Positions 47,020-56,836 of a DNA stretch of 64,000 nt are shown one piece after another. Source of the DNA: Solidesulfovibrio alcoholivorans DSM 5433. GTDB lineage: Bacteria; Desulfobacterota; Desulfovibrionia; Desulfovibrionales; Desulfovibrionaceae. The DNA is taken from assembly GCF_000702665.1 (NCBI RefSeq), contig NZ_JNJA01000009.1, forward strand, positions 113,440 to 177,439, in the 5' to 3' direction. Below the pieces are notes generated by a model. That model saw nothing but the letters and a program-made list of their open reading frames with translations, was not told the DNA's origin and did no database searches. Within the stretch, counting starts at the first letter, position 1, and each line of letters begins with the position of its first letter. A program made the position numbers and the translations under genes.

Positions 47020-47718
47020 TCACGGGGCCACCTCGGCGAAATCCATCTTGCGCACGTTGCCCATCTGGTGGTCCGCGCCCACACGGCGCTGGCCCAGGCA
47101 GTAGGAGCACACGGCGGCGGGCATGGTGAAGCGCAGGCTCGCTCCGTCAAGGGTCGGGGTTTCGGGCGCGGCAGCGATGACGTGGGCCAGGGCATCGGCC
47201 CCCTGGCCGGTCAGCCCACTGACGAAGAGCACCGTGGCCCGGGGATTGACCCGGCGCACGCGGAAGGCGAACACCTCGCGCTCGGCCTGGGAGACCACGT
47301 CGCCCTTGGTCACGGCCACGACGTCGGCCAGGCGCAGCATGGGGCCGATCTTGGCCGGCGTGTCCACGCCCGAGAGGCTGTCCACGACGCACACGGCGAG
47401 CACGCCTTCGATGTGCGGCGCGCAGCGGTTGCACAGCCCCGCGCTCTCCACGGCCAGGATGGAAAGCCCCTGGCGCACGCCCCAGGCATGGGCGTCGGCG
47501 GCGTTGCAGACGTAGAAGTGGTCCGGGCACAGCGCGCCGGAAAGACCCACGGCGGCGGGGATGCCGGCCGCGGCAAAAGCGTCGCGGTCGCGGCTGGCCA
47601 GGCAGTCGAACTTGACCACGCCCAGGCGCTGGTCCCGCGCGGCCAGGATGGCGGCGGTTTTCAGCAAAACGGCGGTCTTGCCGGACGAGGGCGGTCCGGC
47701 CACGGTGACGCATTTCAT
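47020..47718 (-). CDS. HypB/UreG-like SIMIBI GTPase with two CxxC motifs
   Basis: 232 residues. P-loop GPPSSGKTAV at the N terminus, a switch region VESAGLCNRCAP with a CxxC where HypB/UreG carry metal-site residues, VVDSLSG, and the base-recognition region VVAVTKGD (the TKxD form). A second CxxC lies in CSYCLGQRRVGADHQ near the C terminus. HypB/UreG/CobW-type GTPases drive insertion of nickel, zinc or cobalt into enzymes. Nothing here identifies the metal or client. It lies 30 bases after the TrmO-like gene. Confidence 0.8.
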   Translation of the reverse strand: MKCVTVAGPPSSGKTAVLLKTAAILAARDQRLGVVKFDCLASRDRDAFAAAGIPAAVGLSGALCPDHFYVCNAADAHAWGVRQGLSILAVESAGLCNRCAPHIEGVLAVCVVDSLSGVDTPAKIGPMLRLADVVAVTKGDVVSQAEREVFAFRVRRVNPRATVLFVSGLTGQGADALAHVIAAAPETPTLDGASLRFTMPAAVCSYCLGQRRVGADHQMGNVRKMDFAEVAP

Positions 47719-47748
47719 GGAAGGGGAATCGTCTCCTTGCGGGTTTGT

Positions 47749-48246
47749 CTACCTGAACCGATCATCGGAAATGCAGGTGCCCGCGTTTTCGGCCTTGGCG
47801 TCGAACCAGCCGATACGGCCGGCCTGCCAGACGTCAAAATGCGGCACATAGGGCTTGATGTCGAGTACGGGCGTGCCGTCGAGGACGTCGACGTTGCGCA
47901 GGAGCACGGTGGTCTCGGTCACGCCCACGAGTTCCAGCACGGACAGGCCGATGGGATTGGGGCGCTTGGGCGAGCGGGTGGCGAAGATGCCGTGGTCGGC
48001 GTTGTCGAGAAACGGGCGTACGATCAGGTCGTAACCCGTGACCCGGTGCAGGTGGTAAAGCAGGAAAACATGGGAAAACCCTTCGAGGTCGCGCAGGCCA
48101 CCGGCGAAATCCGGATGCACCTCCACGTGGCCCTCGACGCCGAGCGCGCCGACCGGCTGGATGGGCATGCCTTTGATGTCGCGAAACGGGGAACGCAAAA
48201 TGCCGATGGAGCGGTAGGCGATGTCTTCTTCGGGCTGGTTGTTCAC
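47749..48246 (-). CDS. TrmO/TsaA-like SAM-binding domain protein
   Basis: 165 residues from a GTG at 48246 with AAGGA six bases upstream. It has the TsaA/TrmO beta-barrel signatures: YRSIGILRSPF, LEGFSHVFLLYHLHR, and IFATRSPKRPNPIGLS with the SAM-contacting RSPxRPNPIG. E. coli TrmO methylates t6A37 of some tRNAs. Short TsaA proteins in anaerobes are uncharacterised and often lie away from tRNA genes. Here it leads a GTPase, ABC ATPase and binding-protein series, so it may act with those rather than on tRNA. Confidence 0.85.
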   Translation of the reverse strand: MNNQPEEDIAYRSIGILRSPFRDIKGMPIQPVGALGVEGHVEVHPDFAGGLRDLEGFSHVFLLYHLHRVTGYDLIVRPFLDNADHGIFATRSPKRPNPIGLSVLELVGVTETTVLLRNVDVLDGTPVLDIKPYVPHFDVWQAGRIGWFDAKAENAGTCISDDRFR

Positions 48247-48518
48247 GGCGGTTCCTTGCGGGCGGCGGGCCCCGGCCCTTGTGAGATCAAGAATCGGGCC
48301 AATGCGGACGCCCCTGAATTGCTGGATTTCCGGCTTGACGGAGAGCCGTCCCGGACAATTCCGTCCTACAGCGATACAAAGTTGTCGTGCCCGCGGCAAC
48401 CTCATAAAAACACACGAAAATTTTTCTTCGCGTGACTCTTGTCGCCACGCGAAAGCGAAGCCCCCCCGAATGTGCCGGGAAGGCGAGGCTTTCGACCCGA
48501 AATCGTCGGGGAAGCGGC

Positions 48519-49706
48519 CTAGGCGTCAGCGCTCGCGGAATACCGGGACGGGAGGGCGTCGGCGTGCAGGACCATGTCGCGGGCCATTTCCTTGGCCGCG
48601 AGCAAAGCCATGTCGGCCAGGCGCATGAAATCCGCGCCCTCGTCGTCCGCGCCGCCCCGGTGGCTGGACAGGCCGATGGTGACGGTCAGCGGCGCGGCAA
48701 GCCCCAGGCAGCCCCAATCATGGCCGGACACGGTACGGCGCAGGCGTTCGGCCACCGAGGCGGCGCGCTCGGGCGAGGCCCCGGACAGCAACACGCAGAA
48801 TTCGTCGCCGCCGATGCGTGCGACCACGTCGCCGCCGCGCAGTTCCCTGGCGATGATCCGGGCGAGGAGCCTCAGGGCTTCGTCGCCACGGGCATGGCCA
48901 TGACGGTCGTTGACGGCCTTGAAGTGGTCGATGTCCACCAGGGCGAGGCTCGTCCAGGACTGGGCGCAGGCGGCCTCGCGCAGTTCCCGGGCGAACGCCG
49001 CCTCGAAGCCCCGGCGATTTTGCAGCCCGGTCAGGGGGTCGAGATCGGCCAGCCGGCGCACCTCCTGCTCGGCGCGGTCGCGGTGCAGCAGCACGAAGCC
49101 CAGGGTGCAGGCGATCAGTCCCGGCACGGAAAGGAGCATGGCCACGTCTTGCGCCGTGCTCGGGTCGAAGGGGTTGGGCTGCGGCTGGAAGGAGAAAAAG
49201 ACGGCCAGTCCCCGCACGAGAAAGGAAATGCCTGCAAGGAGGTAGCCCACGGCGAGCATGAGGATGATATGGGTCCTGAACTCCCGAACCCGCCGCCAGA
49301 CCGTGACGGCGATGGTCCAGGTCAAGCCGGCATAGAGCGCCCCGAGCAGCAGGGCCCTGGGTTTGACCGCCTGGTCCAGGGCCAGCGACAGGAAAACCGC
49401 CACGGCCAGCGGCGCGCCGTAAAGCCATTGCGGCCGCCTGTTGCCAAAAAACCGGTCGAAAGAGGCCCAATAGCAAATCCAGGACAGGGCGAACAGGGCG
49501 TTGCCCGCCACAAGGAGGCCGTTTTCCGGCGCTGGGCCGCGCAGGGCGAAAAACGGCACGGACAGGACATTGGCCCCAAGCCCGGCTATCCATAGCCGCG
49601 CGCCCCTGGACCGCTTGTCGGCAAAAGCCACGGCCAGCAGTACGGCGACGCAGAGCTGACTGCTGCAATAGATCATCGCAGCGGTGCGGAAGTCGAAATT
49701 TTGCAT
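48519..49706 (-). CDS. Membrane diguanylate cyclase
   Basis: 395 residues from the ATG at 49706. Seven or so membrane segments fill the first 210 residues, forming a sensor of unknown ligand. The GGDEF domain (about 230-385) has LTGLQNRRGF, VDIDHFKAVND and the active site RIGGDEFCVLL. An RGGD inhibitory site lies five residues upstream of GGDEF, so product inhibition is expected. It makes cyclic di-GMP at the inner membrane. The gene is monocistronic by position. Confidence 0.93.
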   Translation of the reverse strand: MQNFDFRTAAMIYCSSQLCVAVLLAVAFADKRSRGARLWIAGLGANVLSVPFFALRGPAPENGLLVAGNALFALSWICYWASFDRFFGNRRPQWLYGAPLAVAVFLSLALDQAVKPRALLLGALYAGLTWTIAVTVWRRVREFRTHIILMLAVGYLLAGISFLVRGLAVFFSFQPQPNPFDPSTAQDVAMLLSVPGLIACTLGFVLLHRDRAEQEVRRLADLDPLTGLQNRRGFEAAFARELREAACAQSWTSLALVDIDHFKAVNDRHGHARGDEALRLLARIIARELRGGDVVARIGGDEFCVLLSGASPERAASVAERLRRTVSGHDWGCLGLAAPLTVTIGLSSHRGGADDEGADFMRLADMALLAAKEMARDMVLHADALPSRYSASADA

Positions 49707-50111
49707 TGCCGACTTCGTATACGGATTCCAGGGTCGAAGCAAACCTTTCCTACGGTTTTGCACCAACATCGCAATCGGCGCACCATTTCCTGCGACGACG
49801 CAGCCGCCGAAGGGGTTGTCATTACTCCATTCCCGCAGAGAGAGGACAAAAAGTCACACTTCACTTTTTTTGCGTACGCTACGAACGCATTGCACTGCGA
49901 CACCGGGATAATCCACAAACGTCGCTTTGCCTGTTCGCCCTGCCACGCGCGCCGCGCATCGTCTTCGTCCGGGCCGCGACGCAGGATGACGACACCCCAA
50001 AAAAACCGCCGTACCGTGGGCGCGGTTCCCACGATACGGCGGCAGGGGGAGGGTAAAAAAAAACCTGCTGACGACCCCGCGAGACGCCCTGCGCCTTGCG
50101 GGAAGCCGCGA
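49707..50111. other. 405-base gap without a gene
   Basis: Between the diguanylate cyclase start and the ahcY stop. It holds the ahcY terminator near its right end. The remainder is of lower GC than the genes, with A/T-rich patches near 49850-49875. I see no ORF with good coding character and no RNA gene. Confidence 0.6.
49999..50044 (-). terminator. Rho-independent terminator of sahR-ahcY
   Basis: On the minus strand CCGCCGTATCGTGGG pairs with CCCACGGTACGGCGG (one mismatch) and is followed by seven T. It lies 67 bases past the ahcY stop. Confidence 0.85.
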
Positions 50112-51516
<1,405 letters not shown>

Positions 51517-51536
<20 letters not shown>

Positions 51537-52482
51537 GGGGTTCTCCTTGACGGACGGGTTGGCGGGGCACGGCCACGGCGCGCGCGGCGACGAGCCCCCG
51601 GTTGACGGGATGTTCGGACCAGTCAGCCAGGTCAAACCCGGCGCGGTCCAGCCATTCGGAAAGCTTTTCACGGGAAAATCCCAGCCAGCGGTCGCCGAAG
51701 CGGCGGCGCATGGCCTCGTCCTCGTGGGCGGCGAAATCGATGACCACGAGCCGGCCCGCGTCGGCGAGCACGCGGCGGGCCTCGGCCAGGGCCGCGGCGG
51801 GATCGGGCAGGTGGTGCAGGGTCAGGCAGACGACCAGGAAATCGGCCTCGCCGTCGGCCATGGGCAGGTGTTCGAGCTCGCCCATGCGCACGCCGACCGG
51901 AAGCCCGGCCGTGCGCCGTTCGGCCAGGGCGAGCATGGAGGGTGAGCTGTCCACGCCGATGACGGCGGCGGCGCGCTCGGCCAGCACCGGCAGCAACTCG
52001 CCCGGGCCGCAGCCGAGGTCGGCGGCCAGGGCGACCGTTTCGGGCATGACCGCGCGCACGAGGTCGCCCGGATCGAGGTCGCCGAGCACCTCGCGGCGAA
52101 GCGTCGCCCAGTCCGGCGCGATGGCGTTGAAAAAACGCCGCGTCTCCTGGCGGCGCTCGCGCAGCACCGCCGCCACGGCCGTCAGGTCGGCCTCGGGGCC
52201 GGCGGCGGCGAGCCAGGGCGCAAGCGCGGCGAGCAAGGCGGCCTGCTCCCCGCCCGCGGCGGCGCTGTAGAAGGTCCAGGCCCCTTCGCGGCGGCTGGCG
52301 AGCAGCCCGCAGCCGACCAGGATGCCGAGGTGCCTGGAGACCCTGGACTGGCCCATGCCGAGCACGGCCACGATCTCGCCCACGGACAGCTCGTGGCGGG
52401 AGAGGATGCGCACCAGGCGCAGCCGCGTGGCGTCGGCAAGGGCTTTGAACCAGGGCAAAGGGGAAGATGCGTTTTCCAACAT
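51517..52482 (-). CDS. sahR: SahR-type ArsR regulator fused to a methyltransferase domain
   Basis: 321 residues from the ATG at 52482. An in-frame TTG ten codons earlier is rejected because it would put the operator inside the gene. N-terminal ArsR winged helix (about 5-95: [28 protein letters not shown]) and a class I methyltransferase domain (about 110-300: [31 protein letters not shown]). In Desulfovibrio the homologue beside ahcY is SahR, which senses S-adenosylhomocysteine through this domain and represses methionine-cycle genes. Overlap with ahcY and an upstream palindrome support autoregulation. Confidence 0.9.
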
Positions 52483-52498
52483 ATCAAGATATCCTGAT
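52483..52498. promoter_or_regulatory. Predicted SahR operator
   Basis: ATCAAGATATCCTGAT is a 16-base inverted repeat with one mismatched pair, touching the sahR ATG and covering its AGGA ribosome-binding site. A promoter-like TTGACG (52531-52526) with TATCAG (52507-52502, 18-base spacer) lies just upstream, so a bound repressor would block initiation or early elongation. Confidence 0.65.
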
Positions 52499-52572
52499 AC
52501 ACTGATAGTCAAATTTTCCCGATCCCGTCAACCCCCCTTTTCCGCAAGGCAGCAAAACATGCGCCCGCGGTC

Positions 52573-52601
52573 TTGACCGACGGTCGGTCAGTACATATCC
52601 T
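52573..52601 (+). promoter_or_regulatory. TetR-gene promoter with perfect 17-base operator palindrome
   Basis: TTGACC (52573-52578), 17 bases, TATCCT (52596-52601). The palindrome TGACCGACGGTCGGTCA (52574-52590) is perfect around its centre base and covers the -35 box and spacer, a classic TetR autoregulation layout. Confidence 0.8.
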
Positions 52602-52637
52602 GCGCACATCGTCTCCCGCAATCAGGAACACACCGCC

Positions 52638-53273
52638 ATGCACACCGTCAAAGCGCCGCAAGAACGGCGCGAGGAATTCCTGGACGCCGCCCACGCGCTT
52701 TTCGAGGAGCGCGGGGTCGATGCGACCTCCGTAAGCGACATCATCGAGAGGGTCGGCGTGGCCAAGGGAACCTTCTACTGGTACTTCAAATCCAAGGAAG
52801 CCCTGCTCGACGCGTTGGCCGAGCGGCTCACCGCGCGTTTCCTCGAAAGCCTGCCCCCCATCCTGGCCGACCCGGACCGCAACGCCCTGGAAAAGCTTCG
52901 CGCGCTCTGGGAAATCCACGAAAGGGACCGCCACAGTCTGCCCGGCCTGCACCGCTATTTCCACAAGCCGGAAAACCTGCTGCTGCACCAGAAGCACCGG
53001 GACCTGGAACACCGGGCCCTGATACCGCTGTTGGCGAGCATCATCGCCCAGGGCAACCGGGAAGGCGTTTTCACCGTCACCTGTCCCGAAACGACAGCCG
53101 AGTTCCTGATCCTGGCCCAAGGCCTGCGCATCCATCCGTCACGGGACAGGGCAGCAACGGAGACGGACGCCCGGCACGCCGGCTTCCGGGAAATCCTGGA
53201 ACGCGTTCTGGGGGCCGCGCCCGGGAGCCTCGGCTTTCTCACACCCGGTGAAACAGGTCGCGCCCGAACGTAA
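52638..53273 (+). CDS. TetR-family transcriptional regulator
   Basis: 211 residues. The N-terminal helix-turn-helix reads ARALFEERGVDATSVSDIIERVGVAKG in outline: 'FEERGVDATSVSDI' then 'GVAKGTFYWYFKSKEALL' (about 15-55). The C-terminal part is the helical ligand domain, variable by nature. A perfect palindrome over its own promoter suggests autorepression. The next gene, 169 bases downstream on the same strand, encodes a methyltransferase and may be its target. Ligand unknown. Confidence 0.93.
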   Translation: MHTVKAPQERREEFLDAAHALFEERGVDATSVSDIIERVGVAKGTFYWYFKSKEALLDALAERLTARFLESLPPILADPDRNALEKLRALWEIHERDRHSLPGLHRYFHKPENLLLHQKHRDLEHRALIPLLASIIAQGNREGVFTVTCPETTAEFLILAQGLRIHPSRDRAATETDARHAGFREILERVLGAAPGSLGFLTPGETGRART

Positions 53274-53442
53274 AAGACGGGTAATCCGTCATGTTCGCAA
53301 GGGTCCGGGAACTGCGCGCCATCGCCCGCTCCGCCGGCCAGCCCCGGCCTTGCATCACGCGCCCCGTCCCCTCTCATGTTCTGATCGCAGACGAGGAGAC
53401 GCATACGGCCGCTTTCCCTGCCGGCCGACCAAGGAGGACACC

Positions 53443-54018
53443 ATGAACGAACACGCCCAGGAATCGACGGGGGCGAACCATGTCTGCCCGGTGAATCACG
53501 CCGGTTGGCTGGCCAGTTCCCTGCGAAAGCTCGTGCACAATCCCGACGCCATCCTGCGGGGACTGGTCCGTGAAGGAGATACGGCCGTGGACCTCGGCTG
53601 CGGGCCGGGCTTTTTCACCCTTCCCCTGGCGCGGCTGGTGGGCCGGGAAGGGCATGTGATCGCCGTGGACCTGCAGGAGGAGATGTTGCGGATGCTGCAC
53701 AGCCGCGCCGAACGCGCGGGACTGTCTTCCCGCATCCAGCGCCACCTGTGCACGGCGGGGTCCCTTGGCCTCGCGGCCAAGGCGGATTTCGCCCTGGCCT
53801 TTTACATGGCCCATGAAACGCCGGATGCCGCCGCCTTCCTCCGCGAGGTCCACGGGCTGCTTTCGCCCGGCGGCCGGCTGTTGCTGGCCGAACCCCGCTT
53901 CCACGTCGGCGGGGAGGCCTTCCGGCGCACCCTGGCCCTGGCCGGAACGACCGGGTTTCGCATCACGGCCGAACCGCGCATCCGGTTCAGCAGGGCGGCG
54001 TTGCTCGCCCGGGACTAG
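53443..54018 (+). CDS. Class I SAM-dependent methyltransferase
   Basis: 191 residues from the ATG at 53443, AAGGAGG upstream. SAM-binding motif I VDLGCGPGFFTLPLA (about 48-62), acidic motif VIAVDLQEEML, and post-motif region FALAFYMAHETPD and LLSPGGRLLLAEP. A CPVNHAGWL segment precedes the domain, as in small-molecule methyltransferases of anaerobes. Substrate not inferable. It is downstream of the TetR gene and convergent with the chemoreceptor gene, with only 32 bases between the stops. Confidence 0.88.
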   Translation: MNEHAQESTGANHVCPVNHAGWLASSLRKLVHNPDAILRGLVREGDTAVDLGCGPGFFTLPLARLVGREGHVIAVDLQEEMLRMLHSRAERAGLSSRIQRHLCTAGSLGLAAKADFALAFYMAHETPDAAAFLREVHGLLSPGGRLLLAEPRFHVGGEAFRRTLALAGTTGFRITAEPRIRFSRAALLARD

Positions 54019-54050
54019 GGCGACGTTCCCGAAAAGAGGGGGAGGCCACG

Positions 54051-56444
54051 CTAGCCGCGCATGTCCTCGATCAGGCGCATGAGGTCTCCGGCCTGGCCAG
54101 CCAGGTCGGAGACCGAGCCGGCGGCCTCGTCCATGCCGAGCGCCGTCTCTTCGGCCACTTCGCCGATGGTGGACACGGCCCGGTTGATCTCGTCGTGTGC
54201 GCTGGCCTGCGCCTTGGCCGAGGCCGCGATCTCGCGCACGGAGCGGGCCGCGTCCTCGCAGCGCGAAACAATCGCAGCAAGCGTATCCCCGGACCGCGAC
54301 ACCAGCCCGTCGGCCTCGACCACGGCTTGCGTCGCCTTGGCCGCCTTGCCCGCGCTGTCGTCCACGGCCGCCAGCACCGCATGCACGGACTGGGACACTT
54401 CCTTGGTCGCGGTCATGGTCTTTTCCGCGAGCTTGCGCACCTCGTCGGCGACCACGGCGAAGCCGCGACCGGCCTCGCCGGCGCGGGCGGCCTCGATGGC
54501 GGCGTTGAGCGCGAGCAGGTTGGTCTGGTCGGCGATGTCGGAAATGACCGCGATGATGCCGCCGATGGACGCCGCCTTGCCGCCCAGGGCATCCATGCTG
54601 GAGCGCAGTTCGTCCGAAATGCCGCTCACCTGGCCGATGGCCCGGGCCGTGCGTTCCACGGCCTCCCGGCCGGCCTTGGCCTCGGCCATGGCGGCCTCGG
54701 CCCCGGCGGCCGCGCCCTCGGCCCCGGAGGCCACGGCGTCGAGGGCTTCGTTGAGGCTTTCGAACGCGGCGGCGGTCTCCTGCAAATGGGCCGTCTGCGC
54801 CATGGCCCCGTTGGACACGGCCGCCACGCGCCCGGACAACTCCTCGGCGTTGGCCGCCACATGGCGGGCGATGGCCTCGGCCTCGCCGGCGACATGGCGC
54901 AGCATCTCGTTGCGGGAGACGATAAGCGCCTCCTTGGATTTGACGTCGGTCAGGTCCACCACCAGGGCGAACGCGCCGATGAGGCCCTCATCCAGGTCGT
55001 AGAGCGGGGCCGTGTCCACGCGCACGTGACGCTGCGTCCCCGCGCCGTCATCGAGCAGGAATTCCACATCCAGCCGGCAGGCATGGTCCGTCAGGCAGGC
55101 GGTCAGTTCCCCGGCGATGGGCGCGGACCGGCCGAACGCCTGCACCACGGGCTTGCCGAGCAGGGCCTTGTAGTCGTCGCCAAGGCCGAGCAGGCGCAAG
55201 AGCGGCGGATTGACGAACGTGACGCGGCCTTCGGTGTCGGCCACGAGGCAGGGCAGGGTCACGGCCTTGAGAATGCTCGAGGAAAAGCCGAGTTTGTTCT
55301 TGATCTCGCCGACCATCATGCACAGGCCCGAGCGCAGGGCCTCCATCTCGCCCTTGAGGCGCTTGGGCGGCGTGGCCGCGAATTCGCCGCGCGTCACGGC
55401 GGCGAGGTAGCCGAGGATGCCGGCCAGGGGTTTGAGGATTTCCGTGCGCAAAAAGAGCGTGACCGCAACGAGCACGAGCGCCGCGGTGACGCCGGCCACG
55501 AGCAGCGACACCCGGCGCAGGCCATGCGCGGCGGCATAGGCCTCGGCCGCCGGCGTGCGGGACAGCAGCGCGAACGAAACGCCGCCGAACTTGACCGGGG
55601 CGAACGCGGTCAGCGTCTCCCCGGCCGGACCGTCCTCGGCGAGGTTGCCCGTTTCGCCGCCAAGGGCCCGGGAAACGGACGCGCCCGCGGGCTTTGCCGC
55701 GTCAGCGCCCTCCGCGGCCGTGGCCGCCACGCGCACACCGCCGTCGCCGCCGATCAGGAAGAAATCCCGGGACACGCCCGTGCCCTCGCCCTGGCGCATG
55801 ATGCGCGCGAGCTCCTCCTTGGGCACGCGCAAAATCGCCGCCGCCTCGATCATGGTGCCTGTATGGTTTTTGACCGGCGCGGCGACAAAAGCGACCTCCT
55901 CGCCGCCCATGGGCGGATAGGGCGCGAAATCGGCGAACGCCACCTCGCCCTTCATGGCCGCGCGCCACGCGGCGGCCAGGCTGGAATTTTTGAGCGGCCC
56001 TTCTTTCAGGTCCTCCCCGACCTCCTTGCCCGAGGCCGCGCCGAACAGCACCCGGCCGTCGTCGGCCACGAGCAGCGCGTCGCCAAAACCCAGCACCTTG
56101 GTGAAGGGACCAAAGGCCGGGCCGACGTATTCGTGCAGGTCCTTGTAGTCCGGGGTGCCCACATCCGCCTTCTGGCCGGGCTTGGTGCCCATGAAATAAT
56201 CGCGCGTCATGCCGACGGCGTTGTAGACCTCCTTGACCGAGGCCATGATGGCCGCCTCGCGAAGCCAGGTGGCCGCCGCCGCCTCCAGGGCCTCGCGGCG
56301 GCTGTCGCGGGCGGCGGCCAGGCCGCCGAAGGCCTGCTCGCCGAGGATGCCCGACGCCTGGCGCACGCTGACGACGCCGGTGACGGCCAAAGGCAGGATG
56401 CTGATGGCCAGGCAGAACAGAATCAATTTGTACTTAAGCGTCAT
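54051..56444 (-). CDS. Methyl-accepting chemotaxis protein with PAS domain
   Basis: 797 residues. A membrane segment (about 8-28) and a second (about 308-332) flank a large periplasmic sensor of about 280 residues (Cache-like). A HAMP-like linker follows, then a PAS domain (about 390-500) with [17 protein letters not shown]. The C-terminal signalling domain has the hairpin tip [20 protein letters not shown], which contacts CheA and CheW. Start follows GAGAAG. No other chemotaxis gene lies nearby. The ligand cannot be told from the sequence. Confidence 0.95.
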   Translation of the reverse strand: MTLKYKLILFCLAISILPLAVTGVVSVRQASGILGEQAFGGLAAARDSRREALEAAAATWLREAAIMASVKEVYNAVGMTRDYFMGTKPGQKADVGTPDYKDLHEYVGPAFGPFTKVLGFGDALLVADDGRVLFGAASGKEVGEDLKEGPLKNSSLAAAWRAAMKGEVAFADFAPYPPMGGEEVAFVAAPVKNHTGTMIEAAAILRVPKEELARIMRQGEGTGVSRDFFLIGGDGGVRVAATAAEGADAAKPAGASVSRALGGETGNLAEDGPAGETLTAFAPVKFGGVSFALLSRTPAAEAYAAAHGLRRVSLLVAGVTAALVLVAVTLFLRTEILKPLAGILGYLAAVTRGEFAATPPKRLKGEMEALRSGLCMMVGEIKNKLGFSSSILKAVTLPCLVADTEGRVTFVNPPLLRLLGLGDDYKALLGKPVVQAFGRSAPIAGELTACLTDHACRLDVEFLLDDGAGTQRHVRVDTAPLYDLDEGLIGAFALVVDLTDVKSKEALIVSRNEMLRHVAGEAEAIARHVAANAEELSGRVAAVSNGAMAQTAHLQETAAAFESLNEALDAVASGAEGAAAGAEAAMAEAKAGREAVERTARAIGQVSGISDELRSSMDALGGKAASIGGIIAVISDIADQTNLLALNAAIEAARAGEAGRGFAVVADEVRKLAEKTMTATKEVSQSVHAVLAAVDDSAGKAAKATQAVVEADGLVSRSGDTLAAIVSRCEDAARSVREIAASAKAQASAHDEINRAVSTIGEVAEETALGMDEAAGSVSDLAGQAGDLMRLIEDMRG

Positions 56445-56836
56445 GGTACTTCTCGGACACTTCTTGATGAGACAGGTTGCGCCACAAAACTTCCGCGTGG
56501 CGTGTTCCTGCTACTTGCCGCCCCGGAACAGAAAGATGAAGACTTTGTGTCATTTCAAAGACGCCCGGTAGGCCCCGGCCGTCCCTCTGCAGGCGCATGC
56601 GACTGGCGATGCCAAAGGGCCCACGCCCTGTTTCATCCTGGATTATGACGCCTGCGCGTCAGCGGACCAACATATTCCCTCCCCGGGCCGAAGCCTACGC
56701 CTTGGAGCTGTAACCCGTCACGACGCGCCAACGACGAGGCATGAGGTTGCCGCGAAGCAGGTTATGCCGGAGCCCCTCCCGGCATCCTCGAAACGACCGG
56801 ATTTCGCCGCAGCCCATTGATGTCGGAGGCTCCCTC
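56445..56836. other. 392-base gap without a gene
   Basis: Between the divergent chemoreceptor and membrane-protein genes. It must carry promoters for both, but I see no strong -35/-10 pair and no repeat of the dispersed family. The only clear signal is the GGAGG seven bases before the GTG at 56837. Confidence 0.6.

Noticed and set aside
48426..48455. Hairpin CTTCGCGTG...CACGCGAAAG after the diguanylate cyclase gene
   Set aside because: Could be a terminator, but the bases after the stem are A-rich before T-rich on the minus strand and the stem has a bulge; left out.
51537..51671. Riboswitch upstream of ahcY
   Set aside because: The ahcY start lies inside sahR and the preceding bases code for sahR; control is better explained by the operator.
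52480..52512. TTG start ten codons upstream for sahR
   Set aside because: It would place the palindrome inside the coding region and use a rare start; the ATG at 52482 is better supported.
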